Positions 26,161 to 35,974 of a stretch of DNA of 64,000 bases are shown piece by piece. The stretch covers positions 180,896 through 244,895 of the forward strand of contig JAOARQ010000047.1 in the NCBI GenBank assembly GCA_025210455.1. Direction: 5' to 3'. The translations under genes and the position numbers were made by a program. The notes under the pieces were generated by a model that made no database searches, was not told the origin of the DNA, and saw nothing but the letters and a program-made list of their open reading frames with translations. Numbering within the stretch: position 1 is the stretch's first letter; the number at the start of each line of letters is the position of its first letter. Source of the stretch: Pelagimonas sp. Its GTDB lineage: Bacteria; Pseudomonadota; Alphaproteobacteria; Rhodobacterales; Rhodobacteraceae.

Positions 26161-28544
26161 GTGGATCCTCCGGTCTTGAGTCTGGTATTGTCTGGATCAA
26201 AGGGGGCGTCTGGCAAAATGGTTGCACTGCGATGTTGCCCAAGAATGGACAGGGTCAGCCCATCGCGGGCAGTGGCATCACGCAGATAGGCCAGCGCCAG
26301 AACCTTGCCGGTGCGATGCCCATATCCCCCCGATGTCGCGATGCCCACGGGTGTGCCATCTTTCCAGAGCGTATGGGCATAAAAAGGATCGACCTCGCCG
26401 CTCTCGATCTCTAGCAGCACTATGTCCCAGGCGTTTTCGCGCGCCAGATCTGCGCGCAGCTCTTTGCGCACAAAAGGGGTCAGCCCAGCCTCAAGCGGGC
26501 TACGCTCGGTGGTCAGATCACTGCCCCAACCGCGATAGGCTTTTTCCAGCCGCATCGAGTTGGCGGCATAGGCCCCGTAAAACCCCAGCCCATGTGGTTT
26601 GGCGGCAGTTTCAAGATGTTCGAACAGCGGCACCGCCTGATCGCGGGCAACATGCAGTTCCCAACCACATTCCCCCAGATATGACACACGCAGGGCCCGC
26701 AGAGTGATCCCCGCGATCTGCGTTTCCTGTACCGTCAGCCAGGGCATATCAGCCAGTTCCGGCAGAACATCCGACGATTTCGGCCCCATAACCCCAATGA
26801 CAGCAAATGCGTCGCACTGGTTTGTGACGGTCACGTCAAAATCACGCGCAACCCGCATCAGCAGATCCTGATCAATCTGTTCCGCTGCAGCGGCGCTGGT
26901 CAGATAGGCGTGGTCTTCTGACAGCCGGGTGACTGTGAACTCAGACAGTACGCCACCCGCCGGGGTCAGCGCATGGGTCAGACCGATGCGCCCGACCCGG
27001 ATCGCACGATTGGCCCCAAGCGCTTCGAGGAATGCAGAGACATCCGGGCCGGTGACGTCAAATTTTGAAAAGACCGACAAATCAGCCATGGCCACCCGGT
27101 TTGTCGCGGCACTGACTTCACGTGCGACCGCATCAAACCAGTTCGCCCGGCGGAAGGTTTCATCCGCCACTGCCCCCGGAGTGTCGGAAAACCAGTTTGG
27201 CCTTTCCCAACCATAGGCGGCCCCCATAACCGCGCCGCGCTCCACCATAAGATCATGCAGCGCAGACAGGCGCAAACCGCGCCCGGCGGGGCGTTCTTCG
27301 TTTGGATAATGCACACCGAATTGCAGGCCAAAACATTCGATTGCTTTGGCAACGCGATAGTCTCGATCCGCCCAGGATCCAAAGCGGCGACTGTCAACTG
27401 CCAGCGCATCCATCGGCGGGGCGCCATAGGTCATCCAATGAGCAAGGAACTTGCCCGCGCCGCCGCCCTCCATCACCCCCATGGAGGATCCGGTCAAAAG
27501 CCAGGCGTTTTGCAGCCCATGTGCCGGACCAATCAGCGGGTTCGCATCAGGCGTAAAGGTGATTGGCCCGTTGATGACAGATTTGACACCACCGGTTTCC
27601 AGCGCCGGAATACGTTCCATCGCAGCGGTGATGATATGTTCGACACTGTCCAGATCGGGCGGCATCAGATCCGCGCCAAATTCTGGCGGCACACCGTCAA
27701 CCGACCAGACCTGCGCGTTTTTCTCATAGGGGCCAAGGATCAGCCCATCGCGCTCCTGCCGCACGTACCAGCTTTCTTCCGGGTCGCGGATCATGGGCAG
27801 TTCGGGCAGCCCCTGCGCGATGCGATCAGCGACAGCCCCTACGGTATCCGTGACCAGATATTGGTGCAGCACCGGAACCGAAGGGATATTCAGCCCCATC
27901 ATATGTCCGATTTCCCATCCCCAGGTGCCAGCGGCATTCACCATATGTGTGGTGTTCACCGCGCCTTTGGGCGTGTCAATCAGCCAATGATCACCCTCAC
28001 GGCGGATCGCCGTGACCGGGCAGTTCCGCCAGATCTGAGCACCGCCCTTGCGGGCCACTTCGGCCATGGCAAGCGTGGCCATCGTTGGATCAACATGGCC
28101 ATCGTCAGGTTCATAGATCCCGCCAATCAACCCATCCAGTCTGGCCAGCGGGAACAGCTCGGCTATACGAGCCGGGGTAAGTACTTCCAGTGGGTAGCCG
28201 GTGAACTCTGACAGGCCCGCCACATGACGAAACTCATCCATGCGGTCAGGGTTTCGGGTGATGCGCATTGCGCCCGAACGGTGAAACCCGCAATCACGCC
28301 CGGTTTCCTGAGGCAGGATATCGCGATACAGCCGAACCGACGTGGCGCGCAGTTCCTGAATGGTGGGGTTATGGGCGAAATGCGTGCACAGCCCCGCCGC
28401 ATGCCAGGTTGACCCATGGGTCAGGTCATTTTTCTCGACCAGCAGCACATCAGTCCAGCCTTCTTTGACAAGGTGATACATCAGCGAGACACCCATCGCC
28501 CCGCCGCCGATAATGGTCACCTGCGCCTGTGTTGTTGTGCTCAT
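26157..28544 (-). CDS. FAD-dependent oxidoreductase with GcvT-like domain (dimethylglycine/sarcosine dehydrogenase type)
   Basis: Oxidatively removes methyl groups from an N-methylated amine and can pass the one-carbon unit to tetrahydrofolate. The 795-residue protein begins with a DAO-type FAD domain (VTIIGGGAMGVSLMYHL, then HGSTWHAAGLC, whose His is the covalent FAD ligand in DMGDH). A FAO_M linker near 370-430 leads to a GcvT aminomethyltransferase domain with a C-terminal barrel ending near GGYGHRTGKVLAL. It is the second of two tandem paralogs of nearly equal length. The substrate could be dimethylglycine, sarcosine or a related methylamine. Confidence 0.87.
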   Translation of the reverse strand: MSTTTQAQVTIIGGGAMGVSLMYHLVKEGWTDVLLVEKNDLTHGSTWHAAGLCTHFAHNPTIQELRATSVRLYRDILPQETGRDCGFHRSGAMRITRNPDRMDEFRHVAGLSEFTGYPLEVLTPARIAELFPLARLDGLIGGIYEPDDGHVDPTMATLAMAEVARKGGAQIWRNCPVTAIRREGDHWLIDTPKGAVNTTHMVNAAGTWGWEIGHMMGLNIPSVPVLHQYLVTDTVGAVADRIAQGLPELPMIRDPEESWYVRQERDGLILGPYEKNAQVWSVDGVPPEFGADLMPPDLDSVEHIITAAMERIPALETGGVKSVINGPITFTPDANPLIGPAHGLQNAWLLTGSSMGVMEGGGAGKFLAHWMTYGAPPMDALAVDSRRFGSWADRDYRVAKAIECFGLQFGVHYPNEERPAGRGLRLSALHDLMVERGAVMGAAYGWERPNWFSDTPGAVADETFRRANWFDAVAREVSAATNRVAMADLSVFSKFDVTGPDVSAFLEALGANRAIRVGRIGLTHALTPAGGVLSEFTVTRLSEDHAYLTSAAAAEQIDQDLLMRVARDFDVTVTNQCDAFAVIGVMGPKSSDVLPELADMPWLTVQETQIAGITLRALRVSYLGECGWELHVARDQAVPLFEHLETAAKPHGLGFYGAYAANSMRLEKAYRGWGSDLTTERSPLEAGLTPFVRKELRADLARENAWDIVLLEIESGEVDPFYAHTLWKDGTPVGIATSGGYGHRTGKVLALAYLRDATARDGLTLSILGQHRSATILPDAPFDPDNTRLKTGGST

Positions 28545-30910
28545 TGGGCGCGCATCCTTTCTCCTGAGGGATCATAGGGCGGGCGGCGCAGCGGCTGCGC
28601 AGCGTAATCCTGCCCGGCGACCCGAACCGTAAATTTCCGTTCGCATGTCTGCGCCAGTGTTTCACCGGGCAGGACCGAGACCATGGCAAAACACAGGTTC
28701 AACCCTGTCCGAGGCCCGCGCCCGCCCGAGGTGGTCAGCCCCACATAGGTGCCATTTTCGAACACAGGTTCATCATGCAGCATCAAGGCATCGCCTGTGA
28801 TGTTCAGCAGAATCAACCGTTGGGTCACGCCGTCGGCCTTTTGCTTTTGCAGGGCCGCCTTTCCAGCGAAATCTTTCGTCCAGTCGATGGTGAACCCCAG
28901 CCCGGCCTCAAGTGGTGTGATCTCTGGGCCCAACTCGTGGCCCCAGTGCTTAAAGCCCTTTTCCAGACGGCAGGCATCCAGCGCATAATGGCCCAGCGGT
29001 GTGGCACCTGCGGTGCTCAAGGCCCTGAACAGCCTGTGGGCCTGTGCATTGGCCACGGTCAGTTCCCAGCCTAACTCACCCACAAAGCTTACGCGGGTCG
29101 CGCAGCAGGGCGTGCCAGCGATGACCGCCTCAGCCGCATGGCCAAAACCCATATCAGGCAGATCGCCCAGCCCCTGCAAGAGCGCGCGGCTGCCCGCACC
29201 CATTACACCGATGGTGCAGAAAGCTTCTGTCACATCCGACAGGGTCAGATCCCCCGACAGGTTGCGATGCAGAAAAGCCAGATCGCGCCTGCGGGTGGCT
29301 GCGCCGGATGTCAGGTGAAACCTATCCGCGCCCAGCCGGGTGATGGTGACATCCATCTCAATCCCGCCCCGCGCGTTCAGAATTTGTGTGTAAACAGCGC
29401 GGCCAATGGGCACATCCATCTGCGCCGTAGTCACCTTGTTCAGCGCGCCCAAAACGTCAGCGCCGGTCACATCAACATTGGTAAAGGGGCTGAGATCAAT
29501 CAGAACCGTGCCCTGATCCATTGCGGCAGCTTCGGCACGGGCCATTGGCCACCAGCCCTGTGCGCCGATGGAATAGCCCTGTGCGGCCCCATAATACAGC
29601 CCGCGTTCCCATCCAGCGGTGATACCGAAATGCGCGCCCAGTTCCGCCCAGCTGTCATGCAGGGCCGATTTACGCAGCCCCCGCCCGGCCCTGGGCTGTT
29701 TATAGGGCCAGTGCAGGTTGAACAGATCGGCCACGGCCTCTTGCATGCGGTTGGCCATATGGTCGGGTGTGGCGGTGGCGGGATCAACCCGTGCAACATC
29801 GACTTCCCACATGTCCATGGGCGGATGGCCATCCACCATCCAATCTGCCAGAGCCCGCCCAATCCCGGCTGATGACATAACACCAACGGAATTCATGCCA
29901 GCGGCAACAAACAATCCACCAACCGCGCTTTCCCCCACCAGCGGGCGCGTATCCGCAGTAAAGCTTTCGGGGCCATTCATGAAATGCTGAATACCGGCGG
30001 TTTCCAGACTTGGACACAGCTCAAGCGCGGCTTGCATGAAAGGGGCAAACTGATCCCAATCTTCTGCCATCTCAAGGAAAGGCCGATCCCCTTCCGGGCC
30101 ATAGGCATCCCAGCATTTTGCATCAGGCTCAAAGCCACCGATCACCAGCTTGCCTGCATCCCCCTTGATGTAGATCCCGCGATCCAGATCGCGGATCACC
30201 GGGAAGGGATTTGGCAAATCAGGCATGGGTTCGGTCACCACATACATATGTTCGACCGCTTGCAGGGGCAGAGCAACGCCAACACTGGCAGCCAGTTCGC
30301 GTGACCAGGCCCCGGTGGCGATCACCACCTGGTCAGCTTCGAGATATGTACCATCGGTCAGGGTGACGCCGGTGATGCAATTGCCCTCTTTGCGCAGGCC
30401 TTGCACCCCGGTGTTTTCACGGATCTTCACCCCGCGATCCCGCGCGCCCTTGGCATAAGCCATACAAAGATCGACGGGGTTTACATTGGCATCCTCAGGC
30501 ACATGCAAAGCGCCAACATGGTTGCTGAGATCCAGCAGGGGCAGTGGCACATCAGACGGGGCGACCATGCGTGGCGTCAGCCCCTGCGTCTGACCCAGAT
30601 CCGCGATCCTGTGCAGCTCATCCAGACGGGCGGGTTCGCGGGCCAGCCAATAGCCTTCGGTCTGCCGATAGCCGGTCGACATGCCTGTTTCGGCTTCCAG
30701 CGCTGGAAACACTTCCAGCGCGGCCATGGCCAGACGGGTCATATTGGGCGTCGCCCGCAAAGGCCCGACAATGCCCGCCGCATGCCATGACGTGCCGGAT
30801 GTCAATTGATTGCGTTCCAGCACGGTCACATCATCTGCCCCGCGTTTCGCCAGATGATAGGCAAGGCTCAGTCCGATGGCCCCGCCGCCAATAATCAGAA
30901 TGCGCGCCAT
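28541..30910 (-). CDS. FAD-dependent oxidoreductase with GcvT-like domain, tandem paralog
   Basis: Same architecture as its downstream neighbour and probably a sequential demethylase in the same pathway. The 789-residue protein has RILIIGGGAIGLSLAYHL, LTSGTSWHAAGIVGPLRA for FAD attachment at about 42-59, and a folate-binding GcvT half with GHYALDACRLEKGFKHWG. I prefer the ATG at 30910, which shares one base with the methyltransferase stop (TGATG); a TTG at 30913 is the alternative. Sequence outside the motifs differs clearly between the two paralogs, so they probably use different substrates. Confidence 0.87.
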   Translation of the reverse strand: MARILIIGGGAIGLSLAYHLAKRGADDVTVLERNQLTSGTSWHAAGIVGPLRATPNMTRLAMAALEVFPALEAETGMSTGYRQTEGYWLAREPARLDELHRIADLGQTQGLTPRMVAPSDVPLPLLDLSNHVGALHVPEDANVNPVDLCMAYAKGARDRGVKIRENTGVQGLRKEGNCITGVTLTDGTYLEADQVVIATGAWSRELAASVGVALPLQAVEHMYVVTEPMPDLPNPFPVIRDLDRGIYIKGDAGKLVIGGFEPDAKCWDAYGPEGDRPFLEMAEDWDQFAPFMQAALELCPSLETAGIQHFMNGPESFTADTRPLVGESAVGGLFVAAGMNSVGVMSSAGIGRALADWMVDGHPPMDMWEVDVARVDPATATPDHMANRMQEAVADLFNLHWPYKQPRAGRGLRKSALHDSWAELGAHFGITAGWERGLYYGAAQGYSIGAQGWWPMARAEAAAMDQGTVLIDLSPFTNVDVTGADVLGALNKVTTAQMDVPIGRAVYTQILNARGGIEMDVTITRLGADRFHLTSGAATRRRDLAFLHRNLSGDLTLSDVTEAFCTIGVMGAGSRALLQGLGDLPDMGFGHAAEAVIAGTPCCATRVSFVGELGWELTVANAQAHRLFRALSTAGATPLGHYALDACRLEKGFKHWGHELGPEITPLEAGLGFTIDWTKDFAGKAALQKQKADGVTQRLILLNITGDALMLHDEPVFENGTYVGLTTSGGRGPRTGLNLCFAMVSVLPGETLAQTCERKFTVRVAGQDYAAQPLRRPPYDPSGERMRAQ

Positions 30911-32439
30911 CAAAAGTAATCCTGATCTGGTTTTTCAGCTTTGCGCTGCGCGATGTAATCCAGCAGAGCAGCATCAATATCCGGATCCAGACCGGGATCT
31001 TGGTACTCCGCTAGCCGTGTTTTCCAGATCTCATTGGCGCGCGACGCGGCATCCTTTTCACCGGCGGCCTGCCACTGTTCAAAGGAATTGTCATCCGGGC
31101 TCCAGGGCCGGAACAGGGCGGACATGAAATTCGCCTGCGTATGTTCCGAGCCAAGAAAATGCGCACCCGGCCCGGTGGTGGCTATCGCCTCCATCGCCTG
31201 AGCGTTCTCGCTCATGTCGATCCCATCGAAAAAGCGCCCAATTTTGCCGCAGATATCGTGATCAAGGATGGTTTTTTCAAAAGAGGTGACCAATCCGCCC
31301 TCAAGCCAGCCGGTCGCGTGGTTGATCAGATTGGCACCCGCAAACATCGACATCATCAGCCCCCATGTGGCTTCCTGCTGGCTTTGACCATCAGGCAGTT
31401 TTGATGCGCTCAGCGTTCCCACAGTGTGCAAAGGCACCCCCAGCCTGCGGGCCAGCTGGCCCGCGGCCAGCACCATCAGACCGGCCTCAGGGGTGCCAAA
31501 TGTCGGCGCGCCGGATTTCATCGACATGGTCGACGCAAAACTGCCCATCAAGCAGGGCGCGCCGGGATTGACCAGCTGCGTCAGCGTCATCGCGGCCATG
31601 GTTTCCCCCAGCACTTGCGCCAAAGTGCCCGCCACCGTCGCAGGGGACATCGCTCCGGTCAGAACCCATGGGGTACAGGCCACAGGCTGCCCGGCGCGGG
31701 CATAGGTTTTCAGCGCGCCAGACATATGGCTATCCATCACCAGCGGTGCATTAGTGTTTGATACGCAATAAAGCACTGGGTTTTGGGCGACGAAGTCTTC
31801 GCCAAACAGAATTCTTGCCATATCAATGGCATGGCCCGCGCGTTCCGCTCCGATAAAGGCCCCCATAAAGGCGCGGTCAGAATAGCGGATATGGCCATAA
31901 AGCATATCCAGATGGCGTTTGTTGGCGGGCAGATCCACCGGTTCACAAACCACCCCCCCGGAATGGTGCAACCACGGCAGGCTGTGGTGCAGTTTGACCA
32001 GAGTCAGAAAATCATCATGCGATGCATAACGCCGCCCGCGATCCATATCCTGCACAAAGGGTGGTCCCCAGGCCGGGCAAAGCACCGATGCATCCCCGCC
32101 CAGGTGCACATTATTCGCCGGATTGCGGGCATTCTGGATAAACTGCGCGGGTGCGGTGGCTGTAATCGTCTTGCGACAAAACCCCGGCGCAAAGCGCACG
32201 CGGGTGCCATCAACATCACAGCCCGCATCGGCAAAGATCTGCAGGATCTCAGGATCATCCTGAAACTCCATCCCGGTTTCAGCCAGAATGGTATCTGCAT
32301 TGGCTTCGATCTGTTCCAGCCCTGCGTCGCTCAGAACATTGAAGGTCGACAGTTTGCGCAAAATGAAAGGCGCGCGTGGCTCTGCGGCTGCGCCTGTGTT
32401 TGGGGCCTTGCGACGGCGGGAAGATCGGGAACGTGTCAT
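30910..32439 (-). CDS. MttB-family (non-pyrrolysine) methylamine methyltransferase
   Basis: Belongs to the trimethylamine methyltransferase family. Non-pyrrolysine members such as MtgB move a methyl group from glycine betaine or other quaternary amines to a corrinoid protein. The frame runs 509 residues with no internal TAG, so it is not a pyrrolysine type. The start is set at the ATG at 32439 (MTRSRSSRRRK); an upstream extension of 69 codons would cross the divergent LysR promoter. Typical stretches are SDAGLEQIEANADTIL near the N-terminus, CVSNTNAPLVMDSHM and GNLSASKL-like GTLSASKLPDGQSQQEA. First gene of the operon. No corrinoid-protein gene is adjacent. Confidence 0.88.
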   Translation of the reverse strand: MTRSRSSRRRKAPNTGAAAEPRAPFILRKLSTFNVLSDAGLEQIEANADTILAETGMEFQDDPEILQIFADAGCDVDGTRVRFAPGFCRKTITATAPAQFIQNARNPANNVHLGGDASVLCPAWGPPFVQDMDRGRRYASHDDFLTLVKLHHSLPWLHHSGGVVCEPVDLPANKRHLDMLYGHIRYSDRAFMGAFIGAERAGHAIDMARILFGEDFVAQNPVLYCVSNTNAPLVMDSHMSGALKTYARAGQPVACTPWVLTGAMSPATVAGTLAQVLGETMAAMTLTQLVNPGAPCLMGSFASTMSMKSGAPTFGTPEAGLMVLAAGQLARRLGVPLHTVGTLSASKLPDGQSQQEATWGLMMSMFAGANLINHATGWLEGGLVTSFEKTILDHDICGKIGRFFDGIDMSENAQAMEAIATTGPGAHFLGSEHTQANFMSALFRPWSPDDNSFEQWQAAGEKDAASRANEIWKTRLAEYQDPGLDPDIDAALLDYIAQRKAEKPDQDYF

Positions 32440-32487
32440 GGGCAAAGTGTTGAACCAGCGCTTGACGGAAACCAAGAAAATCCCAAC

Positions 32488-32508
32488 AGTATAAGAAATG
32501 TTTATACT
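32488..32508. promoter_or_regulatory. LysR-type operator between the methyltransferase and LysR genes
   Basis: AGTATAA-N7-TTATACT is a perfect 7-bp inverted repeat of the T-N11-A kind used by LysR regulators. It ends 12 bp before the LysR start, suggesting self-repression, and lies about 50 bp upstream of the methyltransferase start. It is AT-rich against a GC-rich background. Confidence 0.65.
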
Positions 32509-32519
32509 AAGGATATAAC

Positions 32520-33491
32520 ATGCTGGATCGTCACAAGCTGTCGCCTGGATTGATGCGGTCACTGGAAGTCTTTGTTGCCGTTGCAGAAACCGGACAGATG
32601 CGGGCGGGGGCCAAGCTGCTGAACCTGACGCAGCCTGCCGCATCACAGCACATCACCGCTCTGGAAAAGGCCTTTGGCACCACCTTGCTGGATCGCAGCA
32701 CCCGCCCCGCGCGCCTGACCTATGCCGGTGCGCGACTGCATATCAAAGCGCAGAAAATTCTGGACGCGCTTTCAGACATGGAGACCGAACTGCGCCATGT
32801 GGGGCAGAAATCGCTCTCGTTGCTGCGGGTGGGTTTGCAGGCCTCAATCGCGACAACCCTGACGCCTTCATTGATTGATCTTGCGCAGCGGGTTTTCAAT
32901 GTCGAAGACATCACGCTTCATGCCGGGCAAAGCGGCAATCACGAACATCTCTTGCGCACCAAGCAGGCGGATCTGGCGATCACGTCAAACCCGTTTCTGG
33001 ATATGGACGGGTTGGAACGCCACCATGTTCTGACCGAACGCTACCTGCTGGTTCTGCCAGAAACATATGAAGGCCCCACAGAGAGTCTGGAGGCTATTCA
33101 GACACATCTGCCGCTGGTCAGGTTTGGGGATACGACCTATGCGGGTCGCCAGATTGCACAGCACCTGCGGCGTCTGCGGTTTGAGCCGGATAAAGTCATT
33201 CAGGCGGATCGCTCCAGTATGGTCACATCCTGTGTCTCTGCCGGTCAGGGGTTCAGCCTGCTCACACCGACCCTGCTGATTGACGGGCTGGTCGAAAACA
33301 TGACCCTGCGCTTGCAAAAACTGCCGGTTTCGGGCCTGTCGCGCACATTGACTGTGGTTGCCAGAAAAGAAGAGCTGCAATCCTTTCCCAAAGCGCTGGC
33401 GCAGATGGCGACGCAAAAGCTGGTGCAACAAATCACCCACCATATGGGTGGGATCGGCGAGAAAAGCATTGAGTATTCTCCCCCGGACTAG
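32520..33491 (+). CDS. LysR-family transcriptional regulator
   Basis: Probable activator of the divergent methylamine operon. The 323-residue protein has the LysR winged helix at about residues 8-68 (FVAVAETGQMRAGAKLLNL, then TQPAASQHITALEKAFGT). A periplasmic-binding-protein-like effector domain follows from about 95, with LLRVGLQASIATTLTPSL. AAGGA lies 6 bp before the ATG. The inducer is unknown; the demethylase operon suggests a methylated amine or a breakdown product. Confidence 0.92.
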   Translation: MLDRHKLSPGLMRSLEVFVAVAETGQMRAGAKLLNLTQPAASQHITALEKAFGTTLLDRSTRPARLTYAGARLHIKAQKILDALSDMETELRHVGQKSLSLLRVGLQASIATTLTPSLIDLAQRVFNVEDITLHAGQSGNHEHLLRTKQADLAITSNPFLDMDGLERHHVLTERYLLVLPETYEGPTESLEAIQTHLPLVRFGDTTYAGRQIAQHLRRLRFEPDKVIQADRSSMVTSCVSAGQGFSLLTPTLLIDGLVENMTLRLQKLPVSGLSRTLTVVARKEELQSFPKALAQMATQKLVQQITHHMGGIGEKSIEYSPPD

Positions 33492-33497
33492 GGGATT

Positions 33498-35729
33498 TTA
33501 ATGGTCATCCAGCGTTTTCATCGCTGTCAGGACATCTGATAGCTTAAAGGGTTTGTCCAGCATCAGCGCCCCGGCGAACTCTGGATAGCCAGCTTCGTTT
33601 GGGGAAATGGAATAGCCGCTCATCATGATAAACCGCAGATCCGGGTGCTGCTTTTCCAGCCTCGCCCGCACCTCCCAGCCGTTCATTTCCGGCATGGTAA
33701 TATCCACCAAGGCAAGATCAAAGGGGCCGTTGTCTTTCAGGGCGCGGCAGGCTTCCTGATAGCCATCGGTGGACACCACATCAAAAGATTCTGTGCGCAG
33801 CAAAAGTTCGACGGTTCTGCGCAGAACGGCATCATCATCAATCACCAGAACGCGCATTCCCTTTTGCGCTTTGACTGTCGGACTGATCCGTTCATCTTCG
33901 CCTGATTGCGTCGTGTAGGCGCTGCGGGGAAAGACCACGCGGAACGTTGTGCCCTGCCCTTCGGTCGAATCCATGGCGATCGAGGCATTGTGCCGCCGCG
34001 CGATCCCAACAACCGCTGACATGCCCAGACCTTTGCCGTCTTCTTTGGTGGTAAAATAAGGATCAAACACCCGCGATGCGGTTTCGCGGTTCATTCCAAC
34101 TCCGGTATCCGCCACGATCAATTCGATACTCTCAGGCTCAAACGGCCCGGAATGCACGATGAACTCATCCGGGTTCAAGTTCAGATCAGATCGCGCCTTT
34201 ACCCGCACCACAATCTGCCCATTGCCACCCTGAACCGCTTCGACCGCATTGAACATCAGATTCAGCAAAAGCTGCGTCAGCTGTGACCGATCGGCAAAAA
34301 CAGGCATGGGCGTCTGAGGCAAATCCGTGACCAACTGACGCTGAGATTTGTCCAGAGGCAGCAGTTTCAGCACCTCTTGCACCACCTCAACCAGATCAAG
34401 GCTTTGCATCGCCGATGAAGGCGCCCCTTTGGCAAAGTTCAACAACTGCGCCACGAGTTCTGAGGACGCATCCAGCCCATTGCCAATCACATCCAGATAT
34501 TCCTGCGCCTCGCTTCCCGGTTCCAGTTCGCGCATTGCCAGTTCAAGATTGCCAATCATCCCAGCCAGCAGATTATTGAAATCATGCGAAATACTTCCTG
34601 CCAGAAGACCCAGACTTTCGTTCTTCTTTTTCACAAACAGCGCAGCTTCGGTTTCGCGACGCAGCTTTTCACTGCGATAGCGCTGCAGTTCCACCTGAAC
34701 ACGGTCTGTCAGCAGATTAACCAGCTCGGTCTCGGCAAAGCTGCTGTTCATCGCCCGATCATTCTGCAGGGCGACATGGCCAATCTGGCGCCCTGATTGA
34801 TCGTGAATAGCGATCCCCAGATACGATTGCAGCCCCAGCTCCTCAAAACTTGGCTGTTGTGGATATTCCCGCCACAGATCAAAGGTGACCATCGCCTTGT
34901 CACGTTCTTTCAACAGTCGGCAAGGTGTGTCCTCATAGCGAACAGCCTGACCCTCAAGGCTTTTTATCACGTCATCCCCGAGGCAATAGGCCAACAGCCG
35001 GAACTGTTCAGGGGTGTCGTCAGAACATTCGGCAATAAAAGCCACCTTGACTGACAGCGCCTGCTGCAAGTTCTTTGCCAGCAGACGAAAAACCTCTTCG
35101 CTAGACAGATCACTTGAGGCAATAGCCAGCGCTTTCAGGGTGTCAAAGCTGCGCTGGCTTTCAAGCGTATGCACCATCCGCCCTTCGTAATGCGCAAAGA
35201 GTTCAAAGAACGCCTGCACCTCAGACGGATCAACCTCGCGATCCCAACAGGCAGCGGCAACTCCGATCACATCGCCACCTGCGGTGCGTACCGGCAGGCC
35301 AACGTAGCTTTGGTAATTCATCTCGCGGAAAAAAGCATCCTCGGGATAGGCCGCCTGAACACCTGCCGGAACGACAACCGCACGTGCTGCGTGGATAACT
35401 TCGTTGCAGGGGGCCACGCAGGCATCATAATCTAAACCGGTTAGATCACGCTCTTCGCATTGCACCGCTGTCAGAACAATGCGCCCCGATTCAACTGGGC
35501 GATATGTGCCAATAGAGACCATCTGCGCTGACAGTTTTTCTGCCGCCACATCTACAAAAGTGTGAAGAAAATCTGGCCCGAAAACGACCGATAGCCGGTC
35601 TTTGGCATCCAGCGTACCAGCGGGGGAGTCTGGCATTGCGATCGACATAACCTTCTTTCCCATACATCTTTTCAAAGTAGCTATCGCGGAGGTACCAATA
35701 CTGCGGCCAGCGTCAAAACCGTTACTCAT
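33498..35729 (-). CDS. Hybrid sensor histidine kinase with two GAF domains and receiver domain
   Basis: A soluble sensor kinase of 743 residues without membrane segments, so it senses an internal signal. Two GAF-like domains span about 45-195 and 200-350. A short coiled linker leads to the phospho-acceptor H382 in GSISHDFNNLLAGM. The ATPase domain has the N-box NLMFNAVEAVQGG, VADTGVGMNRETASRVFDPY and GKGLGMSAVVGI. The C-terminal receiver has DDD near 612 and the phospho-acceptor D676 in LALVDITMPEMNGWE. The HDFNN box groups it with HWE-unrelated, PAS/GAF-linked hybrid kinases. No partner response regulator is adjacent. The start could also be the ATG at 35648. Confidence 0.9.
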   Translation of the reverse strand: MSNGFDAGRSIGTSAIATLKRCMGKKVMSIAMPDSPAGTLDAKDRLSVVFGPDFLHTFVDVAAEKLSAQMVSIGTYRPVESGRIVLTAVQCEERDLTGLDYDACVAPCNEVIHAARAVVVPAGVQAAYPEDAFFREMNYQSYVGLPVRTAGGDVIGVAAACWDREVDPSEVQAFFELFAHYEGRMVHTLESQRSFDTLKALAIASSDLSSEEVFRLLAKNLQQALSVKVAFIAECSDDTPEQFRLLAYCLGDDVIKSLEGQAVRYEDTPCRLLKERDKAMVTFDLWREYPQQPSFEELGLQSYLGIAIHDQSGRQIGHVALQNDRAMNSSFAETELVNLLTDRVQVELQRYRSEKLRRETEAALFVKKKNESLGLLAGSISHDFNNLLAGMIGNLELAMRELEPGSEAQEYLDVIGNGLDASSELVAQLLNFAKGAPSSAMQSLDLVEVVQEVLKLLPLDKSQRQLVTDLPQTPMPVFADRSQLTQLLLNLMFNAVEAVQGGNGQIVVRVKARSDLNLNPDEFIVHSGPFEPESIELIVADTGVGMNRETASRVFDPYFTTKEDGKGLGMSAVVGIARRHNASIAMDSTEGQGTTFRVVFPRSAYTTQSGEDERISPTVKAQKGMRVLVIDDDAVLRRTVELLLRTESFDVVSTDGYQEACRALKDNGPFDLALVDITMPEMNGWEVRARLEKQHPDLRFIMMSGYSISPNEAGYPEFAGALMLDKPFKLSDVLTAMKTLDDH

Positions 35730-35974
35730 CCACCTTAAATCAACGGCCTTCAGAACATAGTATAAATTTGACCGCTTCTCCTATCGGCGCGCAAGATGCA
35801 GGAGCCAAATTCGCCTCAGGCAACGCCTTTTCGATCTGGCGGGGGTTGTCTTTCCAGACTGTTGCGCCTTTAGTGCTTGCAAAGTGTTAGCAAGATAGAT
35901 TTGTCCAAACCACCGTCTGTTTTGTGTAACGTTGTGAATGTAGTGGGTTTTCCCAATGATTTTTGTGTGATTGC

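Noticed and set aside
26157..30910. The two FAD/GcvT genes as a recent duplication
   Set aside because: Domain order and length match, but sequence outside the motifs differs widely, so this is old paralogy and not a recent tandem copy.
30910..32439. Pyrrolysine-containing trimethylamine methyltransferase
   Set aside because: The frame has no internal TAG codon that would encode pyrrolysine, so it belongs with the non-pyrrolysine branch.
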